Assembly: GCA_946481105.1 (NCBI GenBank)
Contig: CAMLMM010000036.1
Location: 1-19,318, forward strand
DNA: 19,318 nucleotides
Origin: an uncultured Alphaproteobacteria bacterium
GTDB lineage: Bacteria > Pseudomonadota > Alphaproteobacteria > Micavibrionales > Micavibrionaceae
Direction: 5' to 3'
Shown piece after piece: positions 6,925-14,682 of this stretch. The notes under the pieces were generated by a model, which was not told where the DNA came from, did not search any database, and saw nothing but the letters and a program-made list of their open reading frames with translations. The first letter of the stretch is position 1. Every line of letters starts with the position of its first letter. A program made the position numbers and the translations under genes.

Positions 6925-8025
6925 ATGTTGAATTACATCCTGCGCCGCCTGGCACTTATGGTGCCAACCATCTTCGGCATTTTGTTAGTCAGTTTTGTCG
7001 TTATCCAGTTCGTTCCCGGTGGTCCGGTTGAACGCATGATTGCGCAACTGCAGGGTCATGGCGCCGACGCCACATCCCGCTTTAGCGGCGGCAGCGGTGA
7101 CATGACAAGTTCCATGAACGCAACCACGATGACCGGACAGCAAAATGCCTATCGCGGGTCGCAGGGACTTGACCCGGAATTCGTCAAAGAACTGGAACGC
7201 ATGTACGGGTTTGATAAACCCGCCCATGAGCGGTTCTTTATTATGCTGAAAAACTATCTGCAGTTTGATCTGGGCACGAGTTATTACCGCGACATCAAAG
7301 TTGTCGATCTGGTGCTGGAAAAAATGCCCGTATCGATTTCGCTCGGCCTGTGGTCCACACTCCTTATATATATGATCTGCATTCCGCTGGGTATCAAGAA
7401 AGCCGTAAAAGACGGTCAGGCCTTTGATATCTGGTCGTCCGCCGTCATTTTTATCGGCTATGCCATTCCGTCATTCCTGTTCGCCATCCTGCTGATTATT
7501 CTTTTTGCCGGGGGGCGTTATTTCGACCTGTTCCCCTTGCGCGGCATCGTGTCGGATGGTTGGGCCACCTTCCCGTGGTGGAAACAGGCGCTTGATTATA
7601 TGTGGCACATGACATTGCCGGTCTGCGCGATGGTTATTTCCGGTTTCGCCGGGCTGACCATGCTCACGAAGAATTCCTTCCTCGATGAAATCAACAAGCA
7701 ATATGTGCTGACTGCACGCGCCAAGGGCTTGAGCGAGAACCGTGTTTTGTACGGGCATATCTTCCGCAATGCCATGCTGATTGTGATTGCCGGTTTCCCC
7801 GCCGCGTTCATGCATATCTTTTTCACCGGATCGCTGCTGATCGAGGTTATCTTCTCACTCGATGGTCTGGGGTTGCTCGGATATGAATCGATTATCAACC
7901 GCGATTACCCGGTTGTTCTGGGGACACTTTATATCTACGCCCTCATCGGCCTTGTCATGACACTGGTGCGGGATATTGTCTATGTCCTTGTCGATCCACG
8001 CATTCATTTTGAGGCAGGTGCATAA
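6925..8025 (+). CDS. yejB: Peptide ABC transporter permease YejB
   Basis: YejB is one of two inner-membrane permease subunits of the Yej-type peptide importer, which in E. coli takes up oligopeptides and microcin C. The 366-residue protein starts with the family's MLNYILRRLALMVPTIFGI and a first membrane segment (about 9-29). A long periplasmic stretch rich in Gly, Ser, Thr and Met follows (about 45-100), then about five more membrane segments. The permease coupling loop (EAA loop) reads VLTARAKGLSENRVLYGHIFRNA, split here as VLTARAKGLSEN and RVLYGHIFRNA, at about 261-283. The start is the ATG at 6925, with no visible Shine-Dalgarno sequence. Its stop overlaps the yejE start (TAATG). No gene for the binding protein (YejA) or ATPase (YejF) adjoins it. 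Confidence 0.92.
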   Translation: MLNYILRRLALMVPTIFGILLVSFVVIQFVPGGPVERMIAQLQGHGADATSRFSGGSGDMTSSMNATTMTGQQNAYRGSQGLDPEFVKELERMYGFDKPAHERFFIMLKNYLQFDLGTSYYRDIKVVDLVLEKMPVSISLGLWSTLLIYMICIPLGIKKAVKDGQAFDIWSSAVIFIGYAIPSFLFAILLIILFAGGRYFDLFPLRGIVSDGWATFPWWKQALDYMWHMTLPVCAMVISGFAGLTMLTKNSFLDEINKQYVLTARAKGLSENRVLYGHIFRNAMLIVIAGFPAAFMHIFFTGSLLIEVIFSLDGLGLLGYESIINRDYPVVLGTLYIYALIGLVMTLVRDIVYVLVDPRIHFEAGA

Positions 8026-9053
8026 TGTTCAAGCCATCCCCTATCACCCGCCGCCGCTGGGCGCAGTTCAAAGCCAATAAACGCGGTTACTGGTCGTTAT
8101 GGTTGTTTACTATTTTCTTTGTTGTGGCATTGTCGGCCAATGTCATCGCCAATAGCCGTCCTTTGCTGGTGGCGTACAAGGGAACGTTCTATGCCCCGTT
8201 TCTGGTGTCATACCCAGAAAAAACTTTTGGCGGCGATTTTGAAACCGAAACTGATTACCGTGATCCGTATGTCAAGGAGTTGATTACCAAAGACGGCTGG
8301 ATGTTGTGGTCGCCGATTAAATATTCATACGACACCATTAACTACGACCTGCCGACCCCCGCTCCTTCTGCCCCAACCTCTGACAATATTCTTGGTACCG
8401 ATGATCAGGGACGCGATGTTTTCGCCCGTGTTCTGTATGGATTCCGCATTTCGATTTTATTCGGGCTGGCCCTCACCGTTTTTTCATCCATCATCGGCGT
8501 CGCCGCCGGGGCGTTTCAGGGATTTTATGGCGGGCGCGTCGATATCGTCGCGCAACGTGTCATTGAAATCTGGTCGTCGCTGCCGAGCCTCTATATCCTG
8601 ATTATTTTTTCGGCCTTATTCATTCCGGGATTCTGGACATTGCTCCTTATCCTGCTGCTCTTTTCTTGGACGCATCTGGTTGATGTGGTTCGCGCCGAAT
8701 TCCTGCGCGCACGTAATCTGGATTATGTCCGCGCTGCACGTGCGCTGGGGGTCGGCAATTTCACCCTGATGCACCGTCATATTTTACCGAATGCGATGGT
8801 TGCCACAATTACCATGTTACCTTTTGTCTTAACTGGGTCGATTACGGCCCTGACTTCGCTGGATTTTTTAGGCTTAGGTCTGCCACCTGGTTCCCCATCC
8901 CTCGGCGAACTGCTGGCGCAGGGCAAAAACAATATTCAGGCTCCCTGGCTTGGCATGACCGCCTTCTTTTCCCTCGCAATTATGCTCACTTTATTAACTT
9001 TTATCGGCGAAGCTGTACGGGACGCCTTTGATCCGCGCAAAACCAAAATGTAA
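8025..9053 (+). CDS. yejE: Peptide ABC transporter permease YejE
   Basis: YejE is the partner permease of YejB in the same importer. The 342-residue protein has an N-terminal membrane segment (about 25-45) and a periplasmic domain with YPEKTFGGDFETETDY and WSPIKYSYDTIN. The conserved ILGTDDQGRDVFARVLYG leads into the transport domain, with about five further membrane segments. The ATPase-docking loop is RAARALGVGNFTLMHRHILP, at about 236-255. The family signature ALTSLDFLGLGLPPGSPSLGE is present near the C terminus. The ATG overlaps the last base of the yejB stop codon, so translation is coupled. The M20 peptidase gene starts 10 bp after its stop, with its own GAGGT ribosome-binding site. Confidence 0.93.
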   Translation: MFKPSPITRRRWAQFKANKRGYWSLWLFTIFFVVALSANVIANSRPLLVAYKGTFYAPFLVSYPEKTFGGDFETETDYRDPYVKELITKDGWMLWSPIKYSYDTINYDLPTPAPSAPTSDNILGTDDQGRDVFARVLYGFRISILFGLALTVFSSIIGVAAGAFQGFYGGRVDIVAQRVIEIWSSLPSLYILIIFSALFIPGFWTLLLILLLFSWTHLVDVVRAEFLRARNLDYVRAARALGVGNFTLMHRHILPNAMVATITMLPFVLTGSITALTSLDFLGLGLPPGSPSLGELLAQGKNNIQAPWLGMTAFFSLAIMLTLLTFIGEAVRDAFDPRKTKM

Positions 9054-9063
9054 GTGAGGTTCC

Positions 9064-10260
9064 ATGATTTCCGACAACAGCAATATGCTCAATGACATTG
9101 TCGAAGAAGTTAAAATCTGCCGCCACGAACTCCACCAGAATCCGGCTACCTGCTACGAAGAAATTTATGCATCCGATCTTATCGCACGAAAGCTGACCGA
9201 ATGGGGCATTCCTTTTGAACGGGGCTGGGCCAAAACCGGAATCGTGGCAACCATCGAAGGCCAATCCACCAGCAGCAATAAGCGCATTGGGCTGCGCGCG
9301 GATATGGATGCACTTGATATCACCGAAGACAGCGGTGCGGAATGGACATCAAAAATTCCTGGCAAGATGCACGCCTGCGGACATGACGGCCACACATCTA
9401 TCCTTCTAGGCACAGCACGTTACCTGCAGCAAACTCGCAATTTCAACGGCACGGTCCACCTGTTCTTTCAGCCTGCCGAAGAAGGAGGCGGCGGTGCGTA
9501 TAAAATGATCGAAGAAGGCTTGTTCGATAAATACCCGGTCGACAGTGTTTATGCCGTGCATAACTGGCCTTACGCCCCACGCGGCATGGTCGGCATCAAA
9601 GGCGGCCCGATCATGGCCAGTTCCGATGAAATTCATATCATTGTAACAGGCAAAGGTGGCCACGCCGCCATGCCACATGAAACGATCGATCCGGTTGTTA
9701 TTGCCTCAGAGATTGTTGTATCGATCCAGAGCATTCTGGGGCGTATGGTCAACCCGACTGATACCGCCGTGGTCAGCATCACCAATTTCAATGCCGGAAC
9801 AGGTGCAACCAATGTCATTCCGGAAGCTGCCAAACTGACCGGCACCGTCCGTACATTCAACAATGAAATACGCACCGCGATTGAAAAACGTATTCGCCAG
9901 ATAGTTGAAAACATTTCGGCGGCGCATGGAGCAAAAGGCGAACTGGTGTATGAACGCAATTACGAACCTACACTGAATGACGTAGCAACCTCAAACGCCT
10001 GCACCAAAATCGCGCAGAATCTGTTCGGCGTGGAACGCGTATTGACCGATTTTCCGCCGAGCATGGGGGCCGAAGATTTCGGCGCGATGCTGATGAAAAA
10101 ACCCGGCTGTTATGCCATTTTCGGTCAGGGACAACCGCATAAACCGGGCAGCGCACATAATTACGGCCTGCATCACCCCAAATATGATTTCAATGATGAA
10201 ATCATTCCCGATGTCATCCGTTATTTCACCGCCGTCACAGAAACTACGCTGGTCGCCTGA
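9064..10260 (+). CDS. M20D-family metal-dependent amidohydrolase (N-acyl amino acid / peptide hydrolase)
   Basis: The 398-residue protein belongs to the M20D group (hippurate hydrolase, N-acetyl-amino-acid and related deacylases). It shows RRELH-like CRHELHQNPA near the start, LRADMDAL (77-84), the metal-binding KMHACGHDGH (Cys105, His107, His110), QPAEEGGGG (Glu139/Glu140), VHNWP (His166), the dimerisation-domain GKGGHAAMPH, GATNVIPE, GAEDF and a terminal LHHPKYDFND. These residues bind two metal ions and cleave an amide next to a carboxylate. There is no signal peptide, so it acts in the cytoplasm. It is 10 bp after yejE and likely in the same transcript. A role in breaking down imported peptides or acylated amino acids is an inference from that position. 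Exact substrate is unknown. Confidence 0.9.
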   Translation: MISDNSNMLNDIVEEVKICRHELHQNPATCYEEIYASDLIARKLTEWGIPFERGWAKTGIVATIEGQSTSSNKRIGLRADMDALDITEDSGAEWTSKIPGKMHACGHDGHTSILLGTARYLQQTRNFNGTVHLFFQPAEEGGGGAYKMIEEGLFDKYPVDSVYAVHNWPYAPRGMVGIKGGPIMASSDEIHIIVTGKGGHAAMPHETIDPVVIASEIVVSIQSILGRMVNPTDTAVVSITNFNAGTGATNVIPEAAKLTGTVRTFNNEIRTAIEKRIRQIVENISAAHGAKGELVYERNYEPTLNDVATSNACTKIAQNLFGVERVLTDFPPSMGAEDFGAMLMKKPGCYAIFGQGQPHKPGSAHNYGLHHPKYDFNDEIIPDVIRYFTAVTETTLVA

Positions 10261-10439
10261 TTTTTTCTTGACAGAAACACCCCTCTTACGTTTATCATCT
10301 GAATATGAACTTATTCAGCAATCATATTCTGTCCCTGCGACGACCGGACCGACGATTATAATCGCGGCCGAGATGTTATGATTGCTATTTCTCTCACCGC
10401 CAAGTTTTTTCCAAAATTTTTGCATGAGAGAATAAAGAA
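10261..10439 (+). promoter_or_regulatory. 179-bp intergenic region with candidate promoter upstream of the GNAT gene
   Basis: A good promoter occurs just after the peptidase stop: TTGACA (10268-10273), 17 nt, TTTATC (10291-10296). Transcription from about 10303 would give a leader near 135 nt before the acetyltransferase ATG. A 12-bp perfect palindrome, CGATTATAATCG, lies at 10353-10364. A possible 18-codon ORF (10305-10361, ending in the Arg-rich SLRRPDRRL) begins 8 nt after the -10 box. Whether it is translated cannot be told. Confidence 0.4.
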
Positions 10440-10937
10440 ATGTCCCAGACTGACGTTGCCAGCCAAAAAACAACCGCTACTTTCCTATCAAAAGCCGATA
10501 TTCCATTGGCCGCCCATTTTATTGAAGCTACGCGGCAAGGGATGTCCGCACCAACACGTCATCACCTGAAACCCAAAAGCGCCGCCGACCTGACCGATGT
10601 ATTCCAGCGGGGCGGCTGCCTTATTGGCATTAAGGATGAACTGGGTCAACTACAGGCCTTTGCCATGCTGAATCCGGCTAATGACGGCCTGTGTAAGATA
10701 GAATCTGTTTGCATAGCCTCGCACCACCAGGGAAACGGCCTGGGAAAAAAACTGATTGCCCTTGCCTTGGATTGGGCTGATGCCAGCTGGCACTCCAAGC
10801 TTCAGGCCAAGGTAGCCCAGGATAATCACCGGAGTCTTGCCCTCTTCCAGCATGCCAGATTTCAGATTTCCCATGCCGGACACGATCAGGCCGGCAATTA
10901 TGATTTTTACCTGCTGGATAAGAAACTTGTGTTTTAG
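10440..10937 (+). CDS. GNAT-family N-acetyltransferase
   Basis: The 165-residue protein has the GCN5-related acetyltransferase fold signature. Strand 4 and motif A read IESVCIASHHQGNGLGKKLI (about 84-103), with the Q-G-N-G-L-G pyrophosphate-binding loop for acetyl-CoA. Helix and strand elements of motif B follow (AKVAQDNHRSLALFQHARF, about 123-141), where the N-x-x-S-x-x-x-F/Y pattern is typical. The acceptor substrate is unknown. The start at 10440 has a weak purine-rich GAGAG upstream. The gene is separated from the peptidase by 179 bp and faces the FlaG-like gene tail to tail across a terminator. Confidence 0.8.
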   Translation: MSQTDVASQKTTATFLSKADIPLAAHFIEATRQGMSAPTRHHLKPKSAADLTDVFQRGGCLIGIKDELGQLQAFAMLNPANDGLCKIESVCIASHHQGNGLGKKLIALALDWADASWHSKLQAKVAQDNHRSLALFQHARFQISHAGHDQAGNYDFYLLDKKLVF

Positions 10938-10946
10938 ACATAGAAA

Positions 10947-10967
10947 AAGGGCCCTGACGGGGCCCTT
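10947..10967 (-). terminator. Rho-independent terminator of the FlaG-like gene
   Basis: AAGGGCCC (10947-10954) and GGGCCCTT (10960-10967) form an 8-bp GC-rich stem with a 5-nt loop. On the minus strand the stem runs into a T tract (GGGCCCTTTTTC), so it ends the minus-strand gene that stops at 10999. On the plus strand no T run follows, so it would be a weaker stop for the acetyltransferase message. Confidence 0.8.
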
Positions 10968-10998
10968 AGTTCATAAGATTTGCAACCAGCTTTAACCA

Positions 10999-11520
10999 CT
11001 AGGCCTGTGTGTCCAGGCTCGTGCTAACTTCGGCGGCTTCCGTACTACCACCCGAACTCCCGCCAATTTTAGGCCCGGCGGCTTTTTGACCCGGAAGCGC
11101 TTCAGAATGCTGCTGTACTTTAATTTCCTGACGTGCGGCACGGAACTCGACGCTTGATTTGACAAGATCAGCGCTTTTCTGCGCAGCAACGGCCTGGTTT
11201 TGGCTTTGACGGAACTGTGCTTCTGCTGCCGCTGCCTGCTGCCGCATTTGCGCATTGGCCTGTGCCTGCTGATACGCACGTATCTGACCTTCGGTTGGAA
11301 ACTGACGAATATGTTCGCCTGTTGCCAGATCACGTACGACAAAAATTGGCTTGCTGTTACCGCCGTTAAAATCAACGTGCGGACTAAGATATGGCGCTGT
11401 TATCGCTGCAGACTGCACCCGCGTCGGATTCGATGAATAAGATTGCGTGGTTGAAGTCTGCTCCGCTACTACACGGACCAGCTGGGAATTCGATACAGCG
11501 GCTGTTACTGCCTCAATCAT
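10999..11520 (-). CDS. FlaG-like flagellar-associated protein
   Basis: The 173-residue protein has a short conserved core at about 43-83: PYLSPHVDF, then KPIFVVRDLATGEHIRQFPTEGQ, split as KPIFVVRDLATGE and HIRQFPTEGQ, then IRAYQQ. The D-x-x-T-G-E-x-I-R-Q-x-P pattern resembles the FlaG family, small proteins linked to flagellar filament length. Similar proteins occur beside flagellar genes in Rhodospirillales-type bacteria as far as I recall. The remainder is Gln/Ala-rich with a probable coiled coil (84-115) and a disordered Gly/Ser tail. There is no signal peptide. The start has AAGGAAA immediately before the ATG. It diverges from fliF across a 427-bp control region, which supports a flagellar connection. 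Confidence 0.55.
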   Translation of the reverse strand: MIEAVTAAVSNSQLVRVVAEQTSTTQSYSSNPTRVQSAAITAPYLSPHVDFNGGNSKPIFVVRDLATGEHIRQFPTEGQIRAYQQAQANAQMRQQAAAAEAQFRQSQNQAVAAQKSADLVKSSVEFRAARQEIKVQQHSEALPGQKAAGPKIGGSSGGSTEAAEVSTSLDTQA

Positions 11521-11718
11521 TTTCCTTACCCTTTAACCCTTTGAGGTATTGTCAGACTTTCTGCCCATACAACATACCCTATTCTCAGTTTAGCGAATCT
11601 ACCCCAGGCTGTCAAGTTTTTCTTGGAGCGAACTCTCTTTTACTTGCATTTTCAAGAAAATCAGGGTTTTAAGCCTCGTCACACAGTATACGATTATTAA
11701 CAAACAGTAAAAAATAGG

Positions 11719-11733
11719 TTAATTATTTGTTAA
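11719..11733 (+). promoter_or_regulatory. Full CtrA-type box upstream of fliF
   Basis: TTAATTATTTGTTAA is a perfect TTAA-N7-TTAA. A weak -10-like GATATA (11750-11755) begins 16 nt downstream, the geometry expected if CtrA occupies the -35 region. In Caulobacter the orthologous fliF operon is a class II flagellar operon directly activated by CtrA. The factor is assigned by pattern only. Confidence 0.6.
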
Positions 11734-11760
11734 TTACACAAAACGAAACGATATAGGCGA

Positions 11761-11792
11761 TAGATTCACATAATATTACATCGTTGAATCTA
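11761..11792. repeat. Inverted repeat with a GANTC site in each arm
   Basis: TAGATTCA (11761-11768) and TGAATCTA (11785-11792) form 8-bp arms around a 16-bp AT-rich spacer. Each arm contains one GANTC site. The dyad starts about 27 bp past the CtrA box and could be an operator for a dimeric regulator. Confidence 0.5.
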
Positions 11793-11919
11793 CTGCGTTT
11801 TTCAATATCGACTGTGGAATCATTAGACGGAATCTGATATAATTAATTTGTGTTAAAGAAATACGAATCTCTTGGCTTACAGTCTACACCAAAACCAGCG
11901 AGTCGGACAGGCCCGACTC
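11763..11919. promoter_or_regulatory. Cluster of seven GANTC (CcrM-type) methylation sites upstream of fliF
   Basis: GANTC occurs at 11763, 11786, 11817, 11830, 11865, 11900 and 11915. Chance would give about 0.6 site in 157 bp at equal base frequencies. GANTC is the target of CcrM, the cell-cycle DNA methyltransferase of many Alphaproteobacteria, whose methylation state times transcription of some cell-cycle and flagellar genes. Confidence 0.55.
11900..11919 (+). other. Hairpin in the fliF leader
   Basis: GAGTCGG (11900-11906) pairs with CCGACTC (11913-11919) around a 6-nt loop, ending 28 nt before the GTG start of fliF. Each arm holds a GANTC site. No T run follows. It could affect RNA stability or be a DNA-level dyad. 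Confidence 0.35.
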
Positions 11920-11947
11920 CAACAAATAAAAAAACGGGCGACGAACA

Positions 11948-13618
11948 GTGAATAATTTCCTTGAGACGTTAAAAAAATTGGGACCTACCCGACTCAGCAT
12001 CATGGGCGCGGTACTTTTCGGCCTGCTTATATTCTTCATCTATATCTCCATGCAGGTATCCAGCCCGCGCATGAAAATGTTGTACAAAGACCTGGCTTCC
12101 GAAGATTCATCGGCGGTTGCCGCCAAGCTGGAAGAATTGAAAATCAAATATGATGTAAGCCCTGATGGCACGTCTGTACAGGTCGCAGAAAAAGACGTTG
12201 GTCGCGCCCGTATGTTGCTGGCACAGGAAGGTCTGCCGAATGGCGGGTCGCTGGGATATGAGTTATTCGATAAACAATCCAGTTTCGGTACTACCAGCTT
12301 TGTGCAGAACATTACGCAGGTTCGCGCACTCGAAGGTGAGCTGGCCCGGACAATCTCTTCTCTTGAACCTATTAAAAGCGCCCGCGTTCATTTGGTGCTG
12401 CCGCAACGCGAATTATTCAGCCGTGAAACGCATGCCGCCAGCGCCAGTGTATTTGTCCGCCTGAAGGGATCGGCCCAACTCGATCAGGAACAGATTATGG
12501 GTATCCAGTCAATGGTCGCCAGCGCCGTCCCTGACTTGAAGGCCAAACATGTTTCGATCGTTGACTCGCATGGCGTGTTGTTGGCCAGCGGCACCGAAGA
12601 CGACGCGGCTCTGCTGTCGAGCAAGGCCGATGAAACACGCCGCAAATATGAACAACATCTAACCAAGGTTATCGAAGATCTGGTCGGACGCACGGTCGGG
12701 TATGGAAAGATTCATGCCAATGTCGTCGCAGAAATGAATTTCGACCAGTTAAGCGAGAATCAGGAGATTTTTGATCCCCAGGGGCAGGTCGTCCGCTCCA
12801 CCCAGAACGTTGACGACAAAAGCAGCGAAACGGATGTCCAGGGCAGCGATGTCTCCGTACAGAACAATCTGCCAAACGGTGGGCAAGGTGTATTAAACAA
12901 CCCATCGGAACCCACTTCGACCGCGGCACGTCTGGAAGAAACAACCAATTACGAAATCAGCAAAACGGTGCGCAGCGTCGTTAAGCAAACCGGTGACGTC
13001 AAACGCCTGTCGGCGTCTGTCCTGATTGACGGCACTTACACGACAGATAAAGATGGCAATAAAACTTACGTGCCGCGCAGTGAAGCGGAAATTAAAAACA
13101 TCACAGCCCTTGTCTCCTCCGCCATCGGCTTTGACGAAAAGCGTGGCGACAAGCTCGAAGTCGTAAACATGCAGTTTGCCGATATAGCCACTGAGCCCGA
13201 AGAAGACGGCACTAAAATTATGGGTTTTGAACGTTCAGACCTTCTGAATGCCGCCGAAATTCTTATTGTTGCCGTTATGATTGTCCTGGTTGTGCTGCTC
13301 GTTCTGCAGCCAATGGTTGGGCGCCTGCTCGCCCAGGAAGGTGAAAGCTCGCCTGAAGGCGATACAATGGACCCACTTGGTCTCCTTCCGGCTGGCCCCC
13401 AGAATCCGGCGCTCATGCCGCCTGGCGCGACAGGGCCGAATAGCGATGCCGCACAGTTTATGGATGCCACTGAGGGCAGCAGCGATGATATGATTGACGT
13501 TCAAAAGGTCGAAGGCCGCGTGAAAGCATCATCCGTCAAGAAGGTTGAGGATATTATTATGGCCTATCCGGAAGAAACGGTTTCCGTTCTTCGCGGCTGG
13601 ATGGCGACGGAGAGTTAA
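11948..13618 (+). CDS. fliF: Flagellar MS-ring protein FliF
   Basis: FliF forms the MS ring, the inner-membrane base of the flagellar motor on which rotor and export gate assemble. The 556-residue protein has a membrane segment at about 17-34 and periplasmic ring-building domains, with LYKDLASEDSSAVAAKLEEL, SLGYELFDK and RALEGELARTISSLEPIKSA, then RVHLVLPQRELF. A long Ser/Asn/Gln-rich insert follows (about 280-325), then a second membrane segment (about 432-455). The cytoplasmic tail ends in MAYPEETVSVLRGWM, the FliG-binding helix. The start codon is GTG with only a weak GGGCG upstream, so translation may be modest or regulated. fliG begins 3 bp after its stop. The complex upstream region is described separately. 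Confidence 0.96.
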   Translation: MNNFLETLKKLGPTRLSIMGAVLFGLLIFFIYISMQVSSPRMKMLYKDLASEDSSAVAAKLEELKIKYDVSPDGTSVQVAEKDVGRARMLLAQEGLPNGGSLGYELFDKQSSFGTTSFVQNITQVRALEGELARTISSLEPIKSARVHLVLPQRELFSRETHAASASVFVRLKGSAQLDQEQIMGIQSMVASAVPDLKAKHVSIVDSHGVLLASGTEDDAALLSSKADETRRKYEQHLTKVIEDLVGRTVGYGKIHANVVAEMNFDQLSENQEIFDPQGQVVRSTQNVDDKSSETDVQGSDVSVQNNLPNGGQGVLNNPSEPTSTAARLEETTNYEISKTVRSVVKQTGDVKRLSASVLIDGTYTTDKDGNKTYVPRSEAEIKNITALVSSAIGFDEKRGDKLEVVNMQFADIATEPEEDGTKIMGFERSDLLNAAEILIVAVMIVLVVLLVLQPMVGRLLAQEGESSPEGDTMDPLGLLPAGPQNPALMPPGATGPNSDAAQFMDATEGSSDDMIDVQKVEGRVKASSVKKVEDIIMAYPEETVSVLRGWMATES

Positions 13619-13621
13619 AAT

Positions 13622-14644
13622 ATGCGCGTACGCGAAGATTACCGCTCATTATCGGGCATTGAAAAAACTGCTATTTTCCTGTTGTCGCTGGGCGAAGAAC
13701 ACACTACCAAAATTTTCCAGTATATGGACGAAGCTGAAATCCTTGAGATTTCACAGACTATGGCCAATCTGGGAAAAATTCACTCCACGGTCGTTGAACG
13801 CCTGTTCATTGATTTTTCCGAGCAGATGACGTCTTCCAACTCGCTGATGGGAACGTATGAAAGCACGGAACGTCTTCTGGCTAAATCCGGCATGGGCAAA
13901 GACAAAATTAACCTTATCATGGAGGAAATCCGTGGCCCGGCGGGCCGGACCATGTGGGAAAAGCTCGGCAATGTGAACGAGGAAGTGCTCGGCAATTTCC
14001 TGCAGAAAGAATACCCTCAGACCGTCGCCGTTGTTTTGTCCAAAATTTCAACCGATCATGCGGCGCGAGTTCTTGCGATGCTGCCCGAAGGTTTTGCTCT
14101 CGAAGTCGTTCACCGCATGTTGCGCATGGAAGCCATTCAGAAGGAAGTTCTGGACGATATCGAGAAAACATTGCGCGTTGAATTCATGGCAAACCTGGCC
14201 AAGACCCAGCGACGCGACAGTCACGAACTTATGGCCGAAATTTTCAACAGCATGGACCGCAGCGTCGAAACACGCATCATGGATTCGCTGGAACAGACAT
14301 CCCCGGATGCCGCCGAGAAAATCCGCAGCCTGATGTTCACCTTTGAAGATCTGGGCGGGCTTGACCCGACATCCATCCAGACGATTATCCGCGCGGCCGA
14401 CAAGGAAAAACTGCCGATTGCACTCAAGGGGGCAACCGACACTCTCAAAGATCTGTTCTTCTCAAACATGTCGGAACGCGCGGCCAAGATTATGAAGGAA
14501 GATATGGGCGCCATGGGTCCGATACGCTTGAAAGACGTCGAGGATGCCCAGCTTTATATCGTCAACGTGGCCAAAGACCTCGAAAGCCGTGGCGAAGTCG
14601 TCCTGGCCAAAGGGAACAATTCAGAAGACGCAATGATTTATTAA
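13622..14644 (+). CDS. fliG: Flagellar motor switch protein FliG
   Basis: FliG is the C-ring protein that contacts FliF and the stator and generates torque. The 340-residue length is normal. The N domain starts with [17 protein letters not shown] (10-26). The middle domain shows [11 protein letters not shown] (120-130), the family's EHPQT motif with Tyr for His. The C domain carries the torque helix region from [19 protein letters not shown] (237-255) through [14 protein letters not shown] (266-279). [14 protein letters not shown] (282-295) and [12 protein letters not shown] (299-310), typical charged torque-helix sequence, follow. A GGAGAG ribosome-binding site overlaps the end of fliF, and the 3-bp spacing implies coupled synthesis, which suits the fixed FliF-FliG contact. 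Confidence 0.97.
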   Translation: MRVREDYRSLSGIEKTAIFLLSLGEEHTTKIFQYMDEAEILEISQTMANLGKIHSTVVERLFIDFSEQMTSSNSLMGTYESTERLLAKSGMGKDKINLIMEEIRGPAGRTMWEKLGNVNEEVLGNFLQKEYPQTVAVVLSKISTDHAARVLAMLPEGFALEVVHRMLRMEAIQKEVLDDIEKTLRVEFMANLAKTQRRDSHELMAEIFNSMDRSVETRIMDSLEQTSPDAAEKIRSLMFTFEDLGGLDPTSIQTIIRAADKEKLPIALKGATDTLKDLFFSNMSERAAKIMKEDMGAMGPIRLKDVEDAQLYIVNVAKDLESRGEVVLAKGNNSEDAMIY

Positions 14645-14682
14645 GCGTCATATATAATTAAAGGAGCCCTTAAAGGTACCAG

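Larger units (their letters stand above)
11521..11947. promoter_or_regulatory. 427-bp divergent control region between the FlaG-like gene and fliF
   Basis: No gene is apparent. The fliF-proximal half is AT-rich and carries a perfect CtrA box (11719-11733) and seven GANTC sites (11763-11919). It also has an 8-bp inverted repeat (11761-11792), a perfect TATAAT (11838-11843), a near-CtrA pair TTAA-N6-TTAA (11843-11856) and a 7-bp hairpin (11900-11919). The half near 11520 shows one more GANTC site (11595) and nothing else clear. Confidence 0.6.

Noticed and set aside
6950..6966. TGGCACTTATGGTGCCA, which resembles a sigma-54 -24/-12 element (GG and GC correctly spaced) and is also a palindrome
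   Set aside because: It lies inside the yejB reading frame near its start, the -12 half is imperfect, and no gene start follows at a suitable distance.
11843..11856. TTAA-N6-TTAA in the fliF leader as a second CtrA box
   Set aside because: The spacer is 6 rather than 7, so it is off the CtrA half-site spacing. The same N6 pattern also occurs by chance at 18887-18900 within a gene end.
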